Shown here: piece by piece, positions 45,170-51,764 of the stretch
Position numbering within the stretch: position 1 is the first letter of the stretch
How the letters are laid out: each line of letters opens with the position of its first letter
Assembly: GCA_052315315.1 (NCBI GenBank)
Contig: JBLSDE010000007.1
Coordinates: forward strand, 1-62,204
Length of the DNA stretch: 62,204 bases
From: Cuniculiplasma sp052315315
GTDB taxonomy: Archaea; Thermoplasmatota; Thermoplasmata; Thermoplasmatales; Thermoplasmataceae
Direction: 5' to 3'
Made by a program: the position numbers and the translations under genes
The notes under the pieces: generated by a model
Database searches by the model: none
Told to the model about the DNA's origin: nothing
The model's input: only the letters and a program-made list of their open reading frames with translations

Positions 45170-45916
45170 ATGAAACTTCTATCATGGAATCTGAATGGAC
45201 TTAAATCTGCAATTCAAAAAGGCCTTATGGACATAATACTATCGGGTAAATTTGATATTATGGCGTTTCAGGAAATAAGGAGTGATGGAAAGGGTCTTCC
45301 GCTTGAATTCTCAACAAGTGGTTACAGGATAATTACAAATCCAGCAAAAAAAGCAGGATACAGTGGAACAATGACTCTGTCAAGGGAAGAGCCTCTGAGT
45401 GTTTCAACCGAAATGAGCATGGACGAAGGCCGTGTCCTCACAACTGAGTTTGAAAACTTTTATCTTCTGAACTGTTACTTTCCAAATTCACGGAGAGATC
45501 TTTCAAGACTCCAAATGAAGCTGGATTTTGACAGAAGATTTGCAGAATATGCTAAAAGACTGGAAGGTAGAAAGCCGGTTATAATCTGCGGTGATCTGAA
45601 TGTAGCGCACACAGAAATGGATATAGCGAGACCTGATGACAATCACAAAAGCGCAGGTTTTACAGATGAGGAGAGGGCCTGGATGACAGAATTCCTCAAT
45701 GCAGGATACGTTGACACCTTTAGAATGTTTCACAAAGAGGGTGGTCAGTATTCATGGTGGTCATACATGCACAATGCTAGGGCAAAAAACATAGGATGGA
45801 GAATAGATTATTTCATAGTGAGCAAATCCATAGAGAAAAGGGTGAAGGATTCTGGAATATTGAGTGACGTCACCGGATCGGACCATGCTCCCATCTACCT
45901 TGATGTTGAATTTTAA
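45170..45916 (+). CDS. xthA: Exonuclease III / AP endonuclease
   Basis: The 248-residue enzyme incises DNA at abasic sites and has 3' exonuclease activity. Its active-site blocks are LSWNLNGLKSAIQ, FQEIRSD with the metal-binding Glu, CGDLNVAHTEMDIA, GWRIDYFIVSKSI and the terminal GSDHAPIYLDVEF with catalytic Asp-His. It is divergent from thrS with about 107 nt between starts, and convergent with hutH. Together with the HhH-GPD glycosylase at 19201 it gives the cell base-excision repair capacity. Confidence 0.95.
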   Translation: MKLLSWNLNGLKSAIQKGLMDIILSGKFDIMAFQEIRSDGKGLPLEFSTSGYRIITNPAKKAGYSGTMTLSREEPLSVSTEMSMDEGRVLTTEFENFYLLNCYFPNSRRDLSRLQMKLDFDRRFAEYAKRLEGRKPVIICGDLNVAHTEMDIARPDDNHKSAGFTDEERAWMTEFLNAGYVDTFRMFHKEGGQYSWWSYMHNARAKNIGWRIDYFIVSKSIEKRVKDSGILSDVTGSDHAPIYLDVEF

Positions 45917-45955
45917 AAATTTTATGTATTGAAAGAGAATCAATACAATTAAAAT

Positions 45956-47479
45956 TCAAAAAAGTGGGTGAAATTTCTCGTCTACAATTTTTATAAAATC
46001 TATGGATTTCATCAACTTCTCCATTTCATCCATGTCTCTGTAAATAGGTCTGTCTTCTTGAAGATATTCTATTTTTTCCCTGATCTTTTCCTTCAATCTT
46101 GTGGCATATGATGAATATCCTTCAGGAGATAGGTCCATCGCCTGGGCTGCCATGACGAATTCTGTTGCTATTATTCTATGTATATTATCGTTTATTTCAC
46201 TCAATTTGTTCGCAGAGTTTGTACCCATGCTTACATGATCCTCCTGATTTGCGCAGGTAGGTATGGAATCTGCTGATCCTGGATATGCAAGTATTTTATT
46301 TCTGTTGCAGAGGGCAGCTGCCGCGTACTGCCCTATCATGAAACCTGAATTCAGGCCACTATTCTTGATCAAAAATGGTTCAAGTCCGCTGAGAGACGAA
46401 TCAGTTATCCTGGCGAGTCTCCTTTCTATCATGTTTCCGAGATCAGTCAAAGCTATGGCAAGAAAATCACAGGCAAAGGCAACCGGTTCTCCGTGGAAGT
46501 TCCCTGATGAAACATATTCCTCTTCGTTTATAAGTGGGTTATCCGTGGTTGAATTCATCTCAGAAACAAGCACACTTTCCACATAGGATATGGTGTCAAA
46601 AACAGCACCATAGACCTGAGGCGTGCATCTTAGTGTATAAGCATCCTGAATCTTTATCTTATCCTGCTCCACAACTCTTGGGCTTTCAGAGAAAATCGAA
46701 TACATTTTTGCCCCGATGAGTGATTGACCAAACTGTTTTCTTGTTGAAAGAGCCCATGGAGTGAACGCCTTTCTTGTACCCCTGAGAGTTTCAAAGGCCA
46801 TGGAAAAGGAAGCGCTTGCCATGGCAATGTTTTCCTTGGCTCTGATGAGTTCAACAGATCCAATACCTGTGATCGCTGAAGTCCCATTTATGAAGGAGAT
46901 TGCTTCCTTTTCTCTGAGCACATAGGGTTCTATGCCATGTTTCTTCATCACCTCTGAGGATTGTTTTCTCTCAGAATCTTCTATCATTTCGCCCTCACCA
47001 ATAATGGCCAGGCAGAGATGTGCAAGTGGTGCCAGATCTCCACTTGCACCAACTGATCCCATCTCCGGGACAAATGGATAGAGTCCTGTGTTCAGGACTT
47101 CCAGAATCTTCTCTATGAGTTCAAGAGATACTCCGGAATACCCCCTTGCAAGACTGTTTGCCCTGACAAGCATCATTGCCCTGACCTTCTCCTCAGACAG
47201 AGCCTTGCCAAAACCGCTGGAATGGCTCCTTATTAGATTTAACTGAAGTTTCTCACTGTCTTCCCTGTTTATTTTTTTATTCAGAAGACTTCCGAATCCT
47301 GTGTTTACACCATAGATAGGTTCACCCTTTGATATGAGTTTCATCAGTGAATTTCTGCTTTTGACTACATTTTTCTTGGCCTGTTCAGAAAGAGTGACCT
47401 TTTCCTCCTTCCTTATTATCTTTTTAAGCATGTCCATGTCGAGATTTTCCCCATCAAGTTCCATAATGTCATAAGTCAA
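45956..47479 (-). CDS. hutH: Histidine ammonia-lyase
   Basis: The 507-residue enzyme eliminates ammonia from histidine to give urocanate. The Ala145-Ser146-Gly147 triad in EMGSVGASGDLAPLAHL cyclises to the MIO cofactor. Other markers are NTGFGSL near residue 60, INGTSAITG, TTDNPLI, HGEPVAF and ANQEDHVSMGT. Phenylalanine/tyrosine lyases share the MIO fold, but NQEDHVSMG and the Thermoplasma precedent of a histidine lyase favour histidine. No hutU, hutI or hutF gene lies next to it. This is the last chromosomal gene before the tRNA-Lys integration site. Confidence 0.93.
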   Translation of the reverse strand: MTYDIMELDGENLDMDMLKKIIRKEEKVTLSEQAKKNVVKSRNSLMKLISKGEPIYGVNTGFGSLLNKKINREDSEKLQLNLIRSHSSGFGKALSEEKVRAMMLVRANSLARGYSGVSLELIEKILEVLNTGLYPFVPEMGSVGASGDLAPLAHLCLAIIGEGEMIEDSERKQSSEVMKKHGIEPYVLREKEAISFINGTSAITGIGSVELIRAKENIAMASASFSMAFETLRGTRKAFTPWALSTRKQFGQSLIGAKMYSIFSESPRVVEQDKIKIQDAYTLRCTPQVYGAVFDTISYVESVLVSEMNSTTDNPLINEEEYVSSGNFHGEPVAFACDFLAIALTDLGNMIERRLARITDSSLSGLEPFLIKNSGLNSGFMIGQYAAAALCNRNKILAYPGSADSIPTCANQEDHVSMGTNSANKLSEINDNIHRIIATEFVMAAQAMDLSPEGYSSYATRLKEKIREKIEYLQEDRPIYRDMDEMEKLMKSIDFIKIVDEKFHPLF

Positions 47480-47589
47480 ATAGCCTTAAAAAGGAATTCC
47501 AAATATTTATGCATCCATATTCTCTTTTGTCTTACTTTCATCAATACCTATGGCAGTTCAAATCAAAATCTTTAAACCTTTAAGGTAAT

Positions 47590-48609
47590 TTAGTGGTCAC
47601 GGGGTCTGTAGCTTAGCCAGGTAGAGCGATGGACTCTTAATCCATAGGCCGGGGGTTCGAACCCCTCCAGACCCGTAAAATTATAACCGGACGCTATTGG
47701 ACCCGTATTTATCACTTCTTCAAGAAAAAATTTGTTCAGCCTCTCTCTCACATTGTTTGCGTTGGTTTCTGGATTCACGTGAGTATATACTTGAGTGCTG
47801 GCCAGAGACGCATGTCTCAGATGGGTTTGCACAAAACGTATGTCCATTGGCTTTATCCCATCTTCTTCCTTCCCAGAAAGTAGTAGAGTTGCCACAAAGT
47901 GCCTGGCAGCATGGGGATGGAATTGAGGCACTACCTCTTTGCCAATGGACGAGATATGCTGCCTTAAGTATTCGCTGTTAATTCTGCCATTGGGTCCAGT
48001 GAATAATGCAGATGGATCTGTTGGTCTCCTGTAGTGGTTCACATATGATTTGATACTTCTCAAAGCGTCATCTGATAGGCCTACAACCATATCTGATTCA
48101 CCTTTCTCGCTATGCACAAATATTCCGTTAGGCCGCACATCATTCAGATTAAGAAGTGGTACCTCTCCTATTCTAAGTCCACCTGAGAATAAGATTCTAA
48201 GAACTGCTCCGTCCCTAGCCGCTGCTTCCCTGTTCTTTTGTTCATCCGCATGTTTTATAATTTTCATCACATCATCCTCATTCGGAATCCATCCGATTGT
48301 AACTCTCGGTTCTTTGAATTTTGGTATCGTGAAGGAAATACCCGATCCATGCCTTTCGTTGAGAAACTTGAACCATTTTAGCAAAGCCTTCCTTGTAACG
48401 TTAAGCGTCTGCCTTTTGTATCCATTCTTGATCTTCTCCAGAAAATATGATCTAACGCTATTGATGTCCGGAAGTATAACATCCATGCTGAGAGATAATT
48501 CCTTAATCTTTCTAACATCTCGTACAATTGTACTTTGGGAATATTTTCCGTCAAAGAGAGCCCAGTCCTGGAACTCTTCTATAAGCCTTACAAGTTTTGG
48601 GTCAATCAA
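47590..48609 (-). CDS. Tyrosine integrase of the tRNA-Lys element
   Basis: The 339-residue recombinase has an N-terminal SAM-like core-binding domain (about residues 1-85) and a catalytic domain with Arg146 (FSGGLRIGEV), Lys169, His233 and Arg236 (HPHAARHF), His266 (LRHAS) and nucleophile Tyr275 (TQVYTHV). From about residue 312 the frame is encoded by the complement of tRNA-Lys (GFEPPAYGLRVHRSTWL). It stops at 47590-47592, ten nt beyond the tRNA 5' end. The gene is thus intact in the integrated state, unlike SSV-type integrases, which are split. It is last in the minus-strand operon of small genes that starts at 50143. Confidence 0.95.
   Translation of the reverse strand: MIDPKLVRLIEEFQDWALFDGKYSQSTIVRDVRKIKELSLSMDVILPDINSVRSYFLEKIKNGYKRQTLNVTRKALLKWFKFLNERHGSGISFTIPKFKEPRVTIGWIPNEDDVMKIIKHADEQKNREAAARDGAVLRILFSGGLRIGEVPLLNLNDVRPNGIFVHSEKGESDMVVGLSDDALRSIKSYVNHYRRPTDPSALFTGPNGRINSEYLRQHISSIGKEVVPQFHPHAARHFVATLLLSGKEEDGIKPMDIRFVQTHLRHASLASTQVYTHVNPETNANNVRERLNKFFLEEVINTGPIASGYNFTGLEGFEPPAYGLRVHRSTWLSYRPRDH
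47602..47675 (+). tRNA. tRNA-Lys (anticodon CTT), attachment site of the integrated element
   Basis: The acceptor GGGTCTG (47602-47608) pairs with CAGACCC (47668-47674), and 47675 is the G discriminator. The anticodon stem ATGGA/TCCAT encloses CTCTTAA, giving anticodon CTT (Lys AAG). The T-arm is GGGGGTTCGAACCCCT. There is no intron and no encoded CCA. The integrase frame of the element runs antisense through the entire gene, so the 3' end facing the element was probably rebuilt from the incoming DNA on integration. Confidence 0.95.
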
Positions 48610-48610
48610 A

Positions 48611-48871
48611 TTAATTCGCCTCCCTTATCGAAAACACAAAGGTTATCGTATAGTATCCAGCTTCGAGCCTTTCGAGCTCAGCCTGATACCTCTCCTTCAT
48701 AAATTCCCTCAATTTTATGAGTCCCTCAGAGAAAATTTCCTCATCTGAAGTCTCAATGAAGATCTCGTTCGCTGAAATATCCACATTCAAGAAGTCGATG
48801 GACACACTGGACTTCCTGAGATTCCTCAGTATTTCGATTTCTGATTCAATTTCTCCCCTGTTCTGAATCAT
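48611..48871 (-). CDS. Small element protein of unknown function (86 aa)
   Basis: I do not recognise this 86-residue protein. It is mixed acidic and basic, with a strand-rich centre (SVSIDFLNVDISANEIFIET), a helical stretch EEIFSEGLIKLREFMKERYQ and a C-terminal strand YYTITFVFSI. Its stop is 1 nt from the integrase start and its own start overlaps the preceding 38-codon gene by four nucleotides. Tight coupling to the integrase makes an excision or regulatory helper possible, but the sequence shows no DNA-binding motif that I can name. Confidence 0.7.
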   Translation of the reverse strand: MIQNRGEIESEIEILRNLRKSSVSIDFLNVDISANEIFIETSDEEIFSEGLIKLREFMKERYQAELERLEAGYYTITFVFSIREAN

Positions 48872-48984
48872 TGTGAACCCCTCTCAAGTCTCTTATATAA
48901 TATCCTTGCTACCCACTTTGATAGATGCCTGATTGGATACCAAGCAAGCATTCTATCAAGGGTTTCCTCCCAGTATTTCCTCAT
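48868..48984 (-). CDS. Micro-protein, 38 aa, basic amphipathic
   Basis: ATG 48982-48984 to TGA 48868-48870 encodes 38 residues beginning MRKYWEETLDRMLAWYP and ending YKRLERGSQ. It is rich in Trp, Tyr, Arg and Lys and could form one amphipathic helix. Both ends overlap neighbours by ATGA (48868-48871 and 48981-48984). That leaves no gap in the chain of coupled genes and is strong evidence that the frame is translated. No family is recognised. Confidence 0.65.
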   Translation of the reverse strand: MRKYWEETLDRMLAWYPIRHLSKWVARILYKRLERGSQ

Positions 48985-49367
48985 GATTTCCCCTCCACAA
49001 AGGCCCTTCGATCCTTGTCATATTGGAATCCCATCTCATTCATTTTTCTGGCCAATTCTTTGAATTCCATCACTTCTAATTTTTTTGAGATGGTCCATGT
49101 TCCGCCTGATTCCACGATACCGTACCTCTTCTTGAGTGCCTGAAGCCAGTTTCTTTTAGCCTCCTCACTCATCTTCTCATTATTGGGCTTGTTTTTTTCC
49201 TGTTCCCAGTAAAAATATGGCCTTGCGGTCATCGAAACAAAAAACTTTACTTTCTCGGGATCAGGCATTTCCTTCTTTGCTGTGAAGAAATCGATGACTT
49301 CGCCGTATATTGAGTCAAGATATTCAAGATATTCCTTGTGCTCAGTTGTGGCCATAGTCGTTATCAT
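48981..49367 (-). CDS. Element protein of unknown function (128 aa)
   Basis: The start is placed at ATG 49365-49367 (MITTMATTEHKEYLEYLD), which overlaps the stop of the upstream zinc-ribbon gene. An earlier start at 49406 would overlap that gene deeply. The 128-residue product is soluble and helical, with SMTARPYFYWEQEKNKPN and SGGTWTISKKLEVMEFKELARK segments. Its charged, lysine-rich surface suits a nucleic-acid or protein contact role, but I cannot name a fold. Confidence 0.72.
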   Translation of the reverse strand: MITTMATTEHKEYLEYLDSIYGEVIDFFTAKKEMPDPEKVKFFVSMTARPYFYWEQEKNKPNNEKMSEEAKRNWLQALKKRYGIVESGGTWTISKKLEVMEFKELARKMNEMGFQYDKDRRAFVEGKS

Positions 49368-49504
49368 GGGAAAACCTCCTCTATTTTTGAACCACACATG
49401 GTGCACTCGTTAGCCTTACCGAAGAAATGGCCTGTTTGCTCGCACTCTCTCGCCCGCTGCTCTCTTATTGCCTCCAAAAATCTTTCCATTCGTTCAATAT
49501 CCAT
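49364..49504 (-). CDS. Small zinc-ribbon-like protein, 46 aa
   Basis: The frame starts at ATG 49502-49504 (MDIERMERFLEAIREQR) and ends at TGA 49364-49366. The first half is a charged helix. The second half has Cys and His in ARECEQTGHFFGKANECTMCG, a pattern that can bind one zinc ion (C-x4-H-x6-C-x2-C). Its stop overlaps the next start (ATGA at 49364-49367). Very small zinc proteins of this kind are typical of archaeal viruses and plasmids. The partner or target is unknown. Confidence 0.65.
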   Translation of the reverse strand: MDIERMERFLEAIREQRARECEQTGHFFGKANECTMCGSKIEEVFP

Positions 49505-49505
49505 T

Positions 49506-49658
49506 TTACTCTACCTCCATTATTCTATATTCCCCAAAGCTGGTGCTTCGTTGAACCTCAAAATGATCTGGATATTTTTTTAAGTGGCCCTTAAAATTGT
49601 AAAACACCGTTTTGTGCTTGCCAACCCAAGATTTGCCACAGGAGCATTCAATCTTCAT
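49506..49658 (-). CDS. Small zinc-finger-like protein, 50 aa
   Basis: The start ATG 49656-49658 gives MKIECSCGKSWVGKHKTVF, overlapping the end of the acidic micro-gene. Longer starts at 49688 or 49673 would run through that gene. A C-x-C pair at the N-terminus and two His (FKGHLKKYPDHF) could bind zinc. The rest is strand-forming. The TAG stop is at 49506-49508, one nt from the next start. Function is unknown. Its size and context suggest a nucleic-acid-binding accessory protein. Confidence 0.6.
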   Translation of the reverse strand: MKIECSCGKSWVGKHKTVFYNFKGHLKKYPDHFEVQRSTSFGEYRIMEVE

Positions 49659-49716
49659 CGTATTCCTCCTCATAGGTCTCAGAATCATCTATCCCGAGTT
49701 CATCTCTCGAAGTCAT
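49648..49716 (-). CDS. Acidic micro-protein, 22 aa
   Basis: ATG 49714-49716 opens a 22-codon frame ending TGA 49648-49650. The product is strongly acidic and ends SETYEEEYDED. Its start overlaps the stop of the upstream C2H2 gene (ATGA at 49713-49716) and its end overlaps the start of the next gene by 11 nt. The overlaps suggest translation, but a frame of this length could be a leader or spacer for coupling. An acidic tail-like peptide could mimic DNA. Confidence 0.4.
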   Translation of the reverse strand: MTSRDELGIDDSETYEEEYDED

Positions 49717-49994
49717 GCTGAGGCCTCCTGAAAATTCTCGAGTGTACCCTGTTTAACCTTTGTCTTCTCAGTTTGAGAACTACCCTGGTGGAGCACTTCC
49801 CAAAGACTTACAACGTTTTCCGGGTGTTTTTTGTCAATATGATCAAGCATCTCCAGATCCCTACTGAATGACTTCGATTCAAGTGTGAACTGACAGAACG
49901 GACACAATAGGTCTCTCATTCCCGATGGCTTTCGGACGCTCAACATGTTGTCCCAATACCATGATCTTGTGTGCCTCTCCGTTTTTTCCATCAT
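49713..49994 (-). CDS. C2H2 zinc-finger protein
   Basis: The 93-residue protein has one C2H2 finger: Cys-x2-Cys in LLCPFCQF and His-x4-His in MLDHIDKKHPE, with 16 residues between the pairs. A Ser/Thr/Lys-rich tail follows. Single C2H2 fingers with long linkers are common in proteins of archaeal viruses and plasmids, where they act as DNA-binding regulators. Both ends overlap neighbours (49991-49994 and 49713-49716). The DNA target is not known, but the palindromes at 50156-50254 are candidates. Confidence 0.75.
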   Translation of the reverse strand: MMEKTERHTRSWYWDNMLSVRKPSGMRDLLCPFCQFTLESKSFSRDLEMLDHIDKKHPENVVSLWEVLHQGSSQTEKTKVKQGTLENFQEASA

Positions 49995-50143
49995 GCTGAG
50001 GCCTCCGCTTCTGAAACATCTGAATGAATAACCTCCTTCAATTCGATAATTAGGGTATCCCCGGGTTTAATATTCTGGGATTGCCTAATTTTCATAGGAA
50101 TTTGTGCTCTTCCTAATGTTCCAACTTTCACAGTTATTTTCAT
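49991..50143 (-). CDS. AbrB/SpoVT-type DNA-binding protein, 50 aa
   Basis: ATG 50141-50143 to TGA 49991-49993 encodes 50 residues beginning MKITVKVGTLGRAQIPM and including KIRQSQNIKPGDTLIIEL. The strand-turn G-R-x-x-IP and the later PGD-x-L-x-I-E are the marks of the swapped-hairpin AbrB fold, used by archaeal antitoxins and promoter-binding proteins. It is the first gene of the minus-strand operon and lies beside the divergent promoter region, so self-regulation is likely. It binds DNA as a dimer in known relatives. Confidence 0.8.
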   Translation of the reverse strand: MKITVKVGTLGRAQIPMKIRQSQNIKPGDTLIIELKEVIHSDVSEAEASA

Positions 50144-50155
50144 GTTATCGCCTAA

Positions 50156-50254
50156 TGGTAATTATACCAAATACAGTATGATATTTAAGTATTTCTGTTT
50201 GGTAAAATTACCAATTGACGAGATACGATTCTAATATATGACTGGTAATATTAC
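50156..50254. promoter_or_regulatory. Divergent control region with three palindromic operator candidates
   Basis: Three related inverted repeats lie between the AbrB-like gene and the divergent winged-helix gene: TGGTA-ATTA-TACCA at 50156-50169, TTGGTAA-AA-TTACCAA at 50199-50214 and GTAATATTAC at 50245-50254. All share a GGTAA/TTACC half-site. The third overlaps the promoter of the plus-strand gene, which has a TATA-like stretch at about 50231-50242. The first lies at the promoter of the minus-strand operon. Binding by the AbrB-like or winged-helix protein is inference. Confidence 0.65.
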
Positions 50255-50263
50255 ATATGATAG

Positions 50264-50899
50264 ATGGATGCTATTGACCTAAAGTACGCAAAGTCAATTC
50301 TAATAGAATTAAGCAAGAGAAAAGTCTCTCGTAAAACTGACCTTTCGTCTATTGTCAAGAGTCATCAGGTTCTTGACAATTTGCTTTTAAAATTGCAGTC
50401 AGATGGTTATATCGACATAAGCGAAGCGAAGATAGGGCATAAGACATATTCAATCACTCTTACTTCTAAGGGCAATATGATGGTGGAACAGCTCCTCAAA
50501 GCCGAAGAAATCGCAAATTCTCCCAGCGTCGAGGTTGTCCCAAAATCTGATCTCGATCTCACGATGACCGAAGAGGAAGCGGAGATGGCAAAGCATCTCA
50601 ACCTCCTGTTTCACATCAATGTCATGGACGATCACATCACCGTTGAGGAAGTGAAGCCCGGAAAGCCCCCAAGAATCTTTAATATCTATGTAAAGAGGAA
50701 CGGGAACGGCGAATTCAGACTGTGGTGCGAACATGATGATTCATACGACTGCTGGCACGTAAAGGCAGCATGGACATATCCTCATGTGCAGAAAATGATG
50801 ATGCACTACAAGGGAAAAATTAAGGTGTGTCCTTCGTGCGGATTTGAAAACCCGGAAGTAGCAAAGTTCTGCATGAATTGTGGGGTGAAACTGGAATGA
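50264..50899 (+). CDS. Winged-helix protein with C-terminal zinc ribbon; target of a CRISPR spacer
   Basis: The 211-residue protein has an N-terminal winged-helix domain (about residues 5-75: SILIELSKRKVSRKTDLSS, a recognition helix and the wing KIGHKTYSITLTSKG). A central region (about 110-175) with Trp and His residues follows, and then a C-terminal zinc ribbon VCPSCGFENPEV with KFCMNCG. It is likely a transcription regulator of the element. The start ATG 50264 appears to be leaderless or nearly so. Nucleotides 50541-50577, coding residues about 93-105 (KSDLDLTMTEEEA), are identical to spacer 41136-41172 of the I-D array. Confidence 0.8.
   Translation: MDAIDLKYAKSILIELSKRKVSRKTDLSSIVKSHQVLDNLLLKLQSDGYIDISEAKIGHKTYSITLTSKGNMMVEQLLKAEEIANSPSVEVVPKSDLDLTMTEEEAEMAKHLNLLFHINVMDDHITVEEVKPGKPPRIFNIYVKRNGNGEFRLWCEHDDSYDCWHVKAAWTYPHVQKMMMHYKGKIKVCPSCGFENPEVAKFCMNCGVKLE
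50541..50577. other. Protospacer, 37/37 identical to array 2 spacer 41136-41172
   Basis: The 37 nt beginning CAAAATCTGATC and ending GACCGAAGAGGA are the same in both places and in the same orientation on the plus strand. Flanks on the plus strand are TCC on the left and AGC on the right. With crRNA from the minus strand, the PAM-side trinucleotide is the complement of the right flank, GCT. The repeat-derived nucleotides do not continue into the target flank, so this is not a fragment of array. Confidence 0.98.
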
Positions 50900-50961
50900 A
50901 TGTCAAGGGAAACGAGACTGGAGAGAAGATCGAGGAATTGGAAAAAGTGACGGAGGAATGA
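50896..50961 (+). CDS. Possible 21-aa micro-protein, copy 1 of a repeated motif
   Basis: ATG 50896-50898 overlaps the stop of the winged-helix gene and opens 21 codons (MNVKGNETGEKIEELEKVTEE) with a heptad-like Leu/Ile/Val spacing. A second short frame (50958-51011, 17 codons) overlaps its end by ATGA. A diverged copy of the same 48-nt stretch lies at 51603-51650. The overlapping starts favour translation, but frames this short are weak evidence. Confidence 0.35.
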   Translation: MNVKGNETGEKIEELEKVTEE

Positions 50962-51650
50962 GAATGCGTGGACAGGAAGAATGGATCGCTGGCACAAAGA
51001 ACAAGCATTAAGACAAAAAAGTTTATGGATGTGGTGATAAAATGAGTGGAAAAAAGGATTTCGGTGTTATATGCAAGATATGGTTTGGTAAAGAGTCATG
51101 GGTATTCAGTGAACATGATGTTGTTCCGGAGGGTGAGAGGGATTACTTGGATTTGATGAGAACGGGAGACTGGCCGAATGTAATGGGCCACAATGGCTTA
51201 TGGATATGGGGCACTCCAAGAAATTACATGAAGGGAAGAAGAACAAAACTGTTACTTTATGATAAATTTCAAAAAGCTATTACTGTAATCGCCAATGTAA
51301 TCCCTCGTGAAATGGAGGAAAAGCATGAAGGATGTAAAGATTCAGAATATTGCTTTCCTTTTAGAAACGTAATGGACGAAAGTACCATAGATATATTGGA
51401 AAACCCTATCGAACTGGAAGTAATAAGAAATATTCCAGGTAATCCAAGCTTTAAAAATTTTGGAATTCACAGAAAGGACAGAAGTCCATACCGGGTTATA
51501 TCACAGGAACAATTTGATTTTCTGATTAATGCATCAAAAGAGGTAGAAAAGTGAAGCAGTCAAAAGAGGATGGTAAAGATTGGTTTGCAGTGTGAAACTT
51601 GAGTAAAAGGTAACGAGATTGACCAAAAGCTCGAGGAATTGGAGAAGATG
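50902..51650 (+). repeat. Diverged 48-nt direct repeat pair (50902-50949 and 51603-51650)
   Basis: The two stretches agree at 36 of 48 positions by my count and both encode V-K-G-N-E-x-x-x-K-x-E-E-L-E-K. The left copy has an ATG just upstream. The right copy is preceded by an in-frame TGA and has no start codon, so it looks like a remnant. Each lies directly behind a larger plus-strand gene. The feature span covers both copies and the gene between them. Confidence 0.6.
51042..51554 (+). CDS. Element protein of unknown function, possibly EVE/PUA-like
   Basis: The 170-residue protein is soluble with several Trp and Tyr residues (KIWFGKESWVFSEHD, GHNGLWIWGTPRNYM, then LLLYDKFQKAITVIANVI). The order of a Trp-rich first half, a central strand KAITVIANVIPREM and a late segment PYRVISQEQFDFLIN loosely recalls the EVE/ASCH group of PUA-like folds, which recognise modified nucleotides. 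I rate this as a guess. No catalytic motif is visible. It lies on the same strand as the winged-helix gene and the Argonaute gene, between which it sits. Confidence 0.6.
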   Translation: MSGKKDFGVICKIWFGKESWVFSEHDVVPEGERDYLDLMRTGDWPNVMGHNGLWIWGTPRNYMKGRRTKLLLYDKFQKAITVIANVIPREMEEKHEGCKDSEYCFPFRNVMDESTIDILENPIELEVIRNIPGNPSFKNFGIHRKDRSPYRVISQEQFDFLINASKEVEK

Positions 51651-51764
51651 GTGTTGAAATGATAAGTAGCGACAAAAATCATTGTATAGGTTATGCAAAA
51701 ATAACATTTATTCACATAGTAAACAATTATTCAGAAACTTTAGAGATCTGAACGTAAAAAGGTG

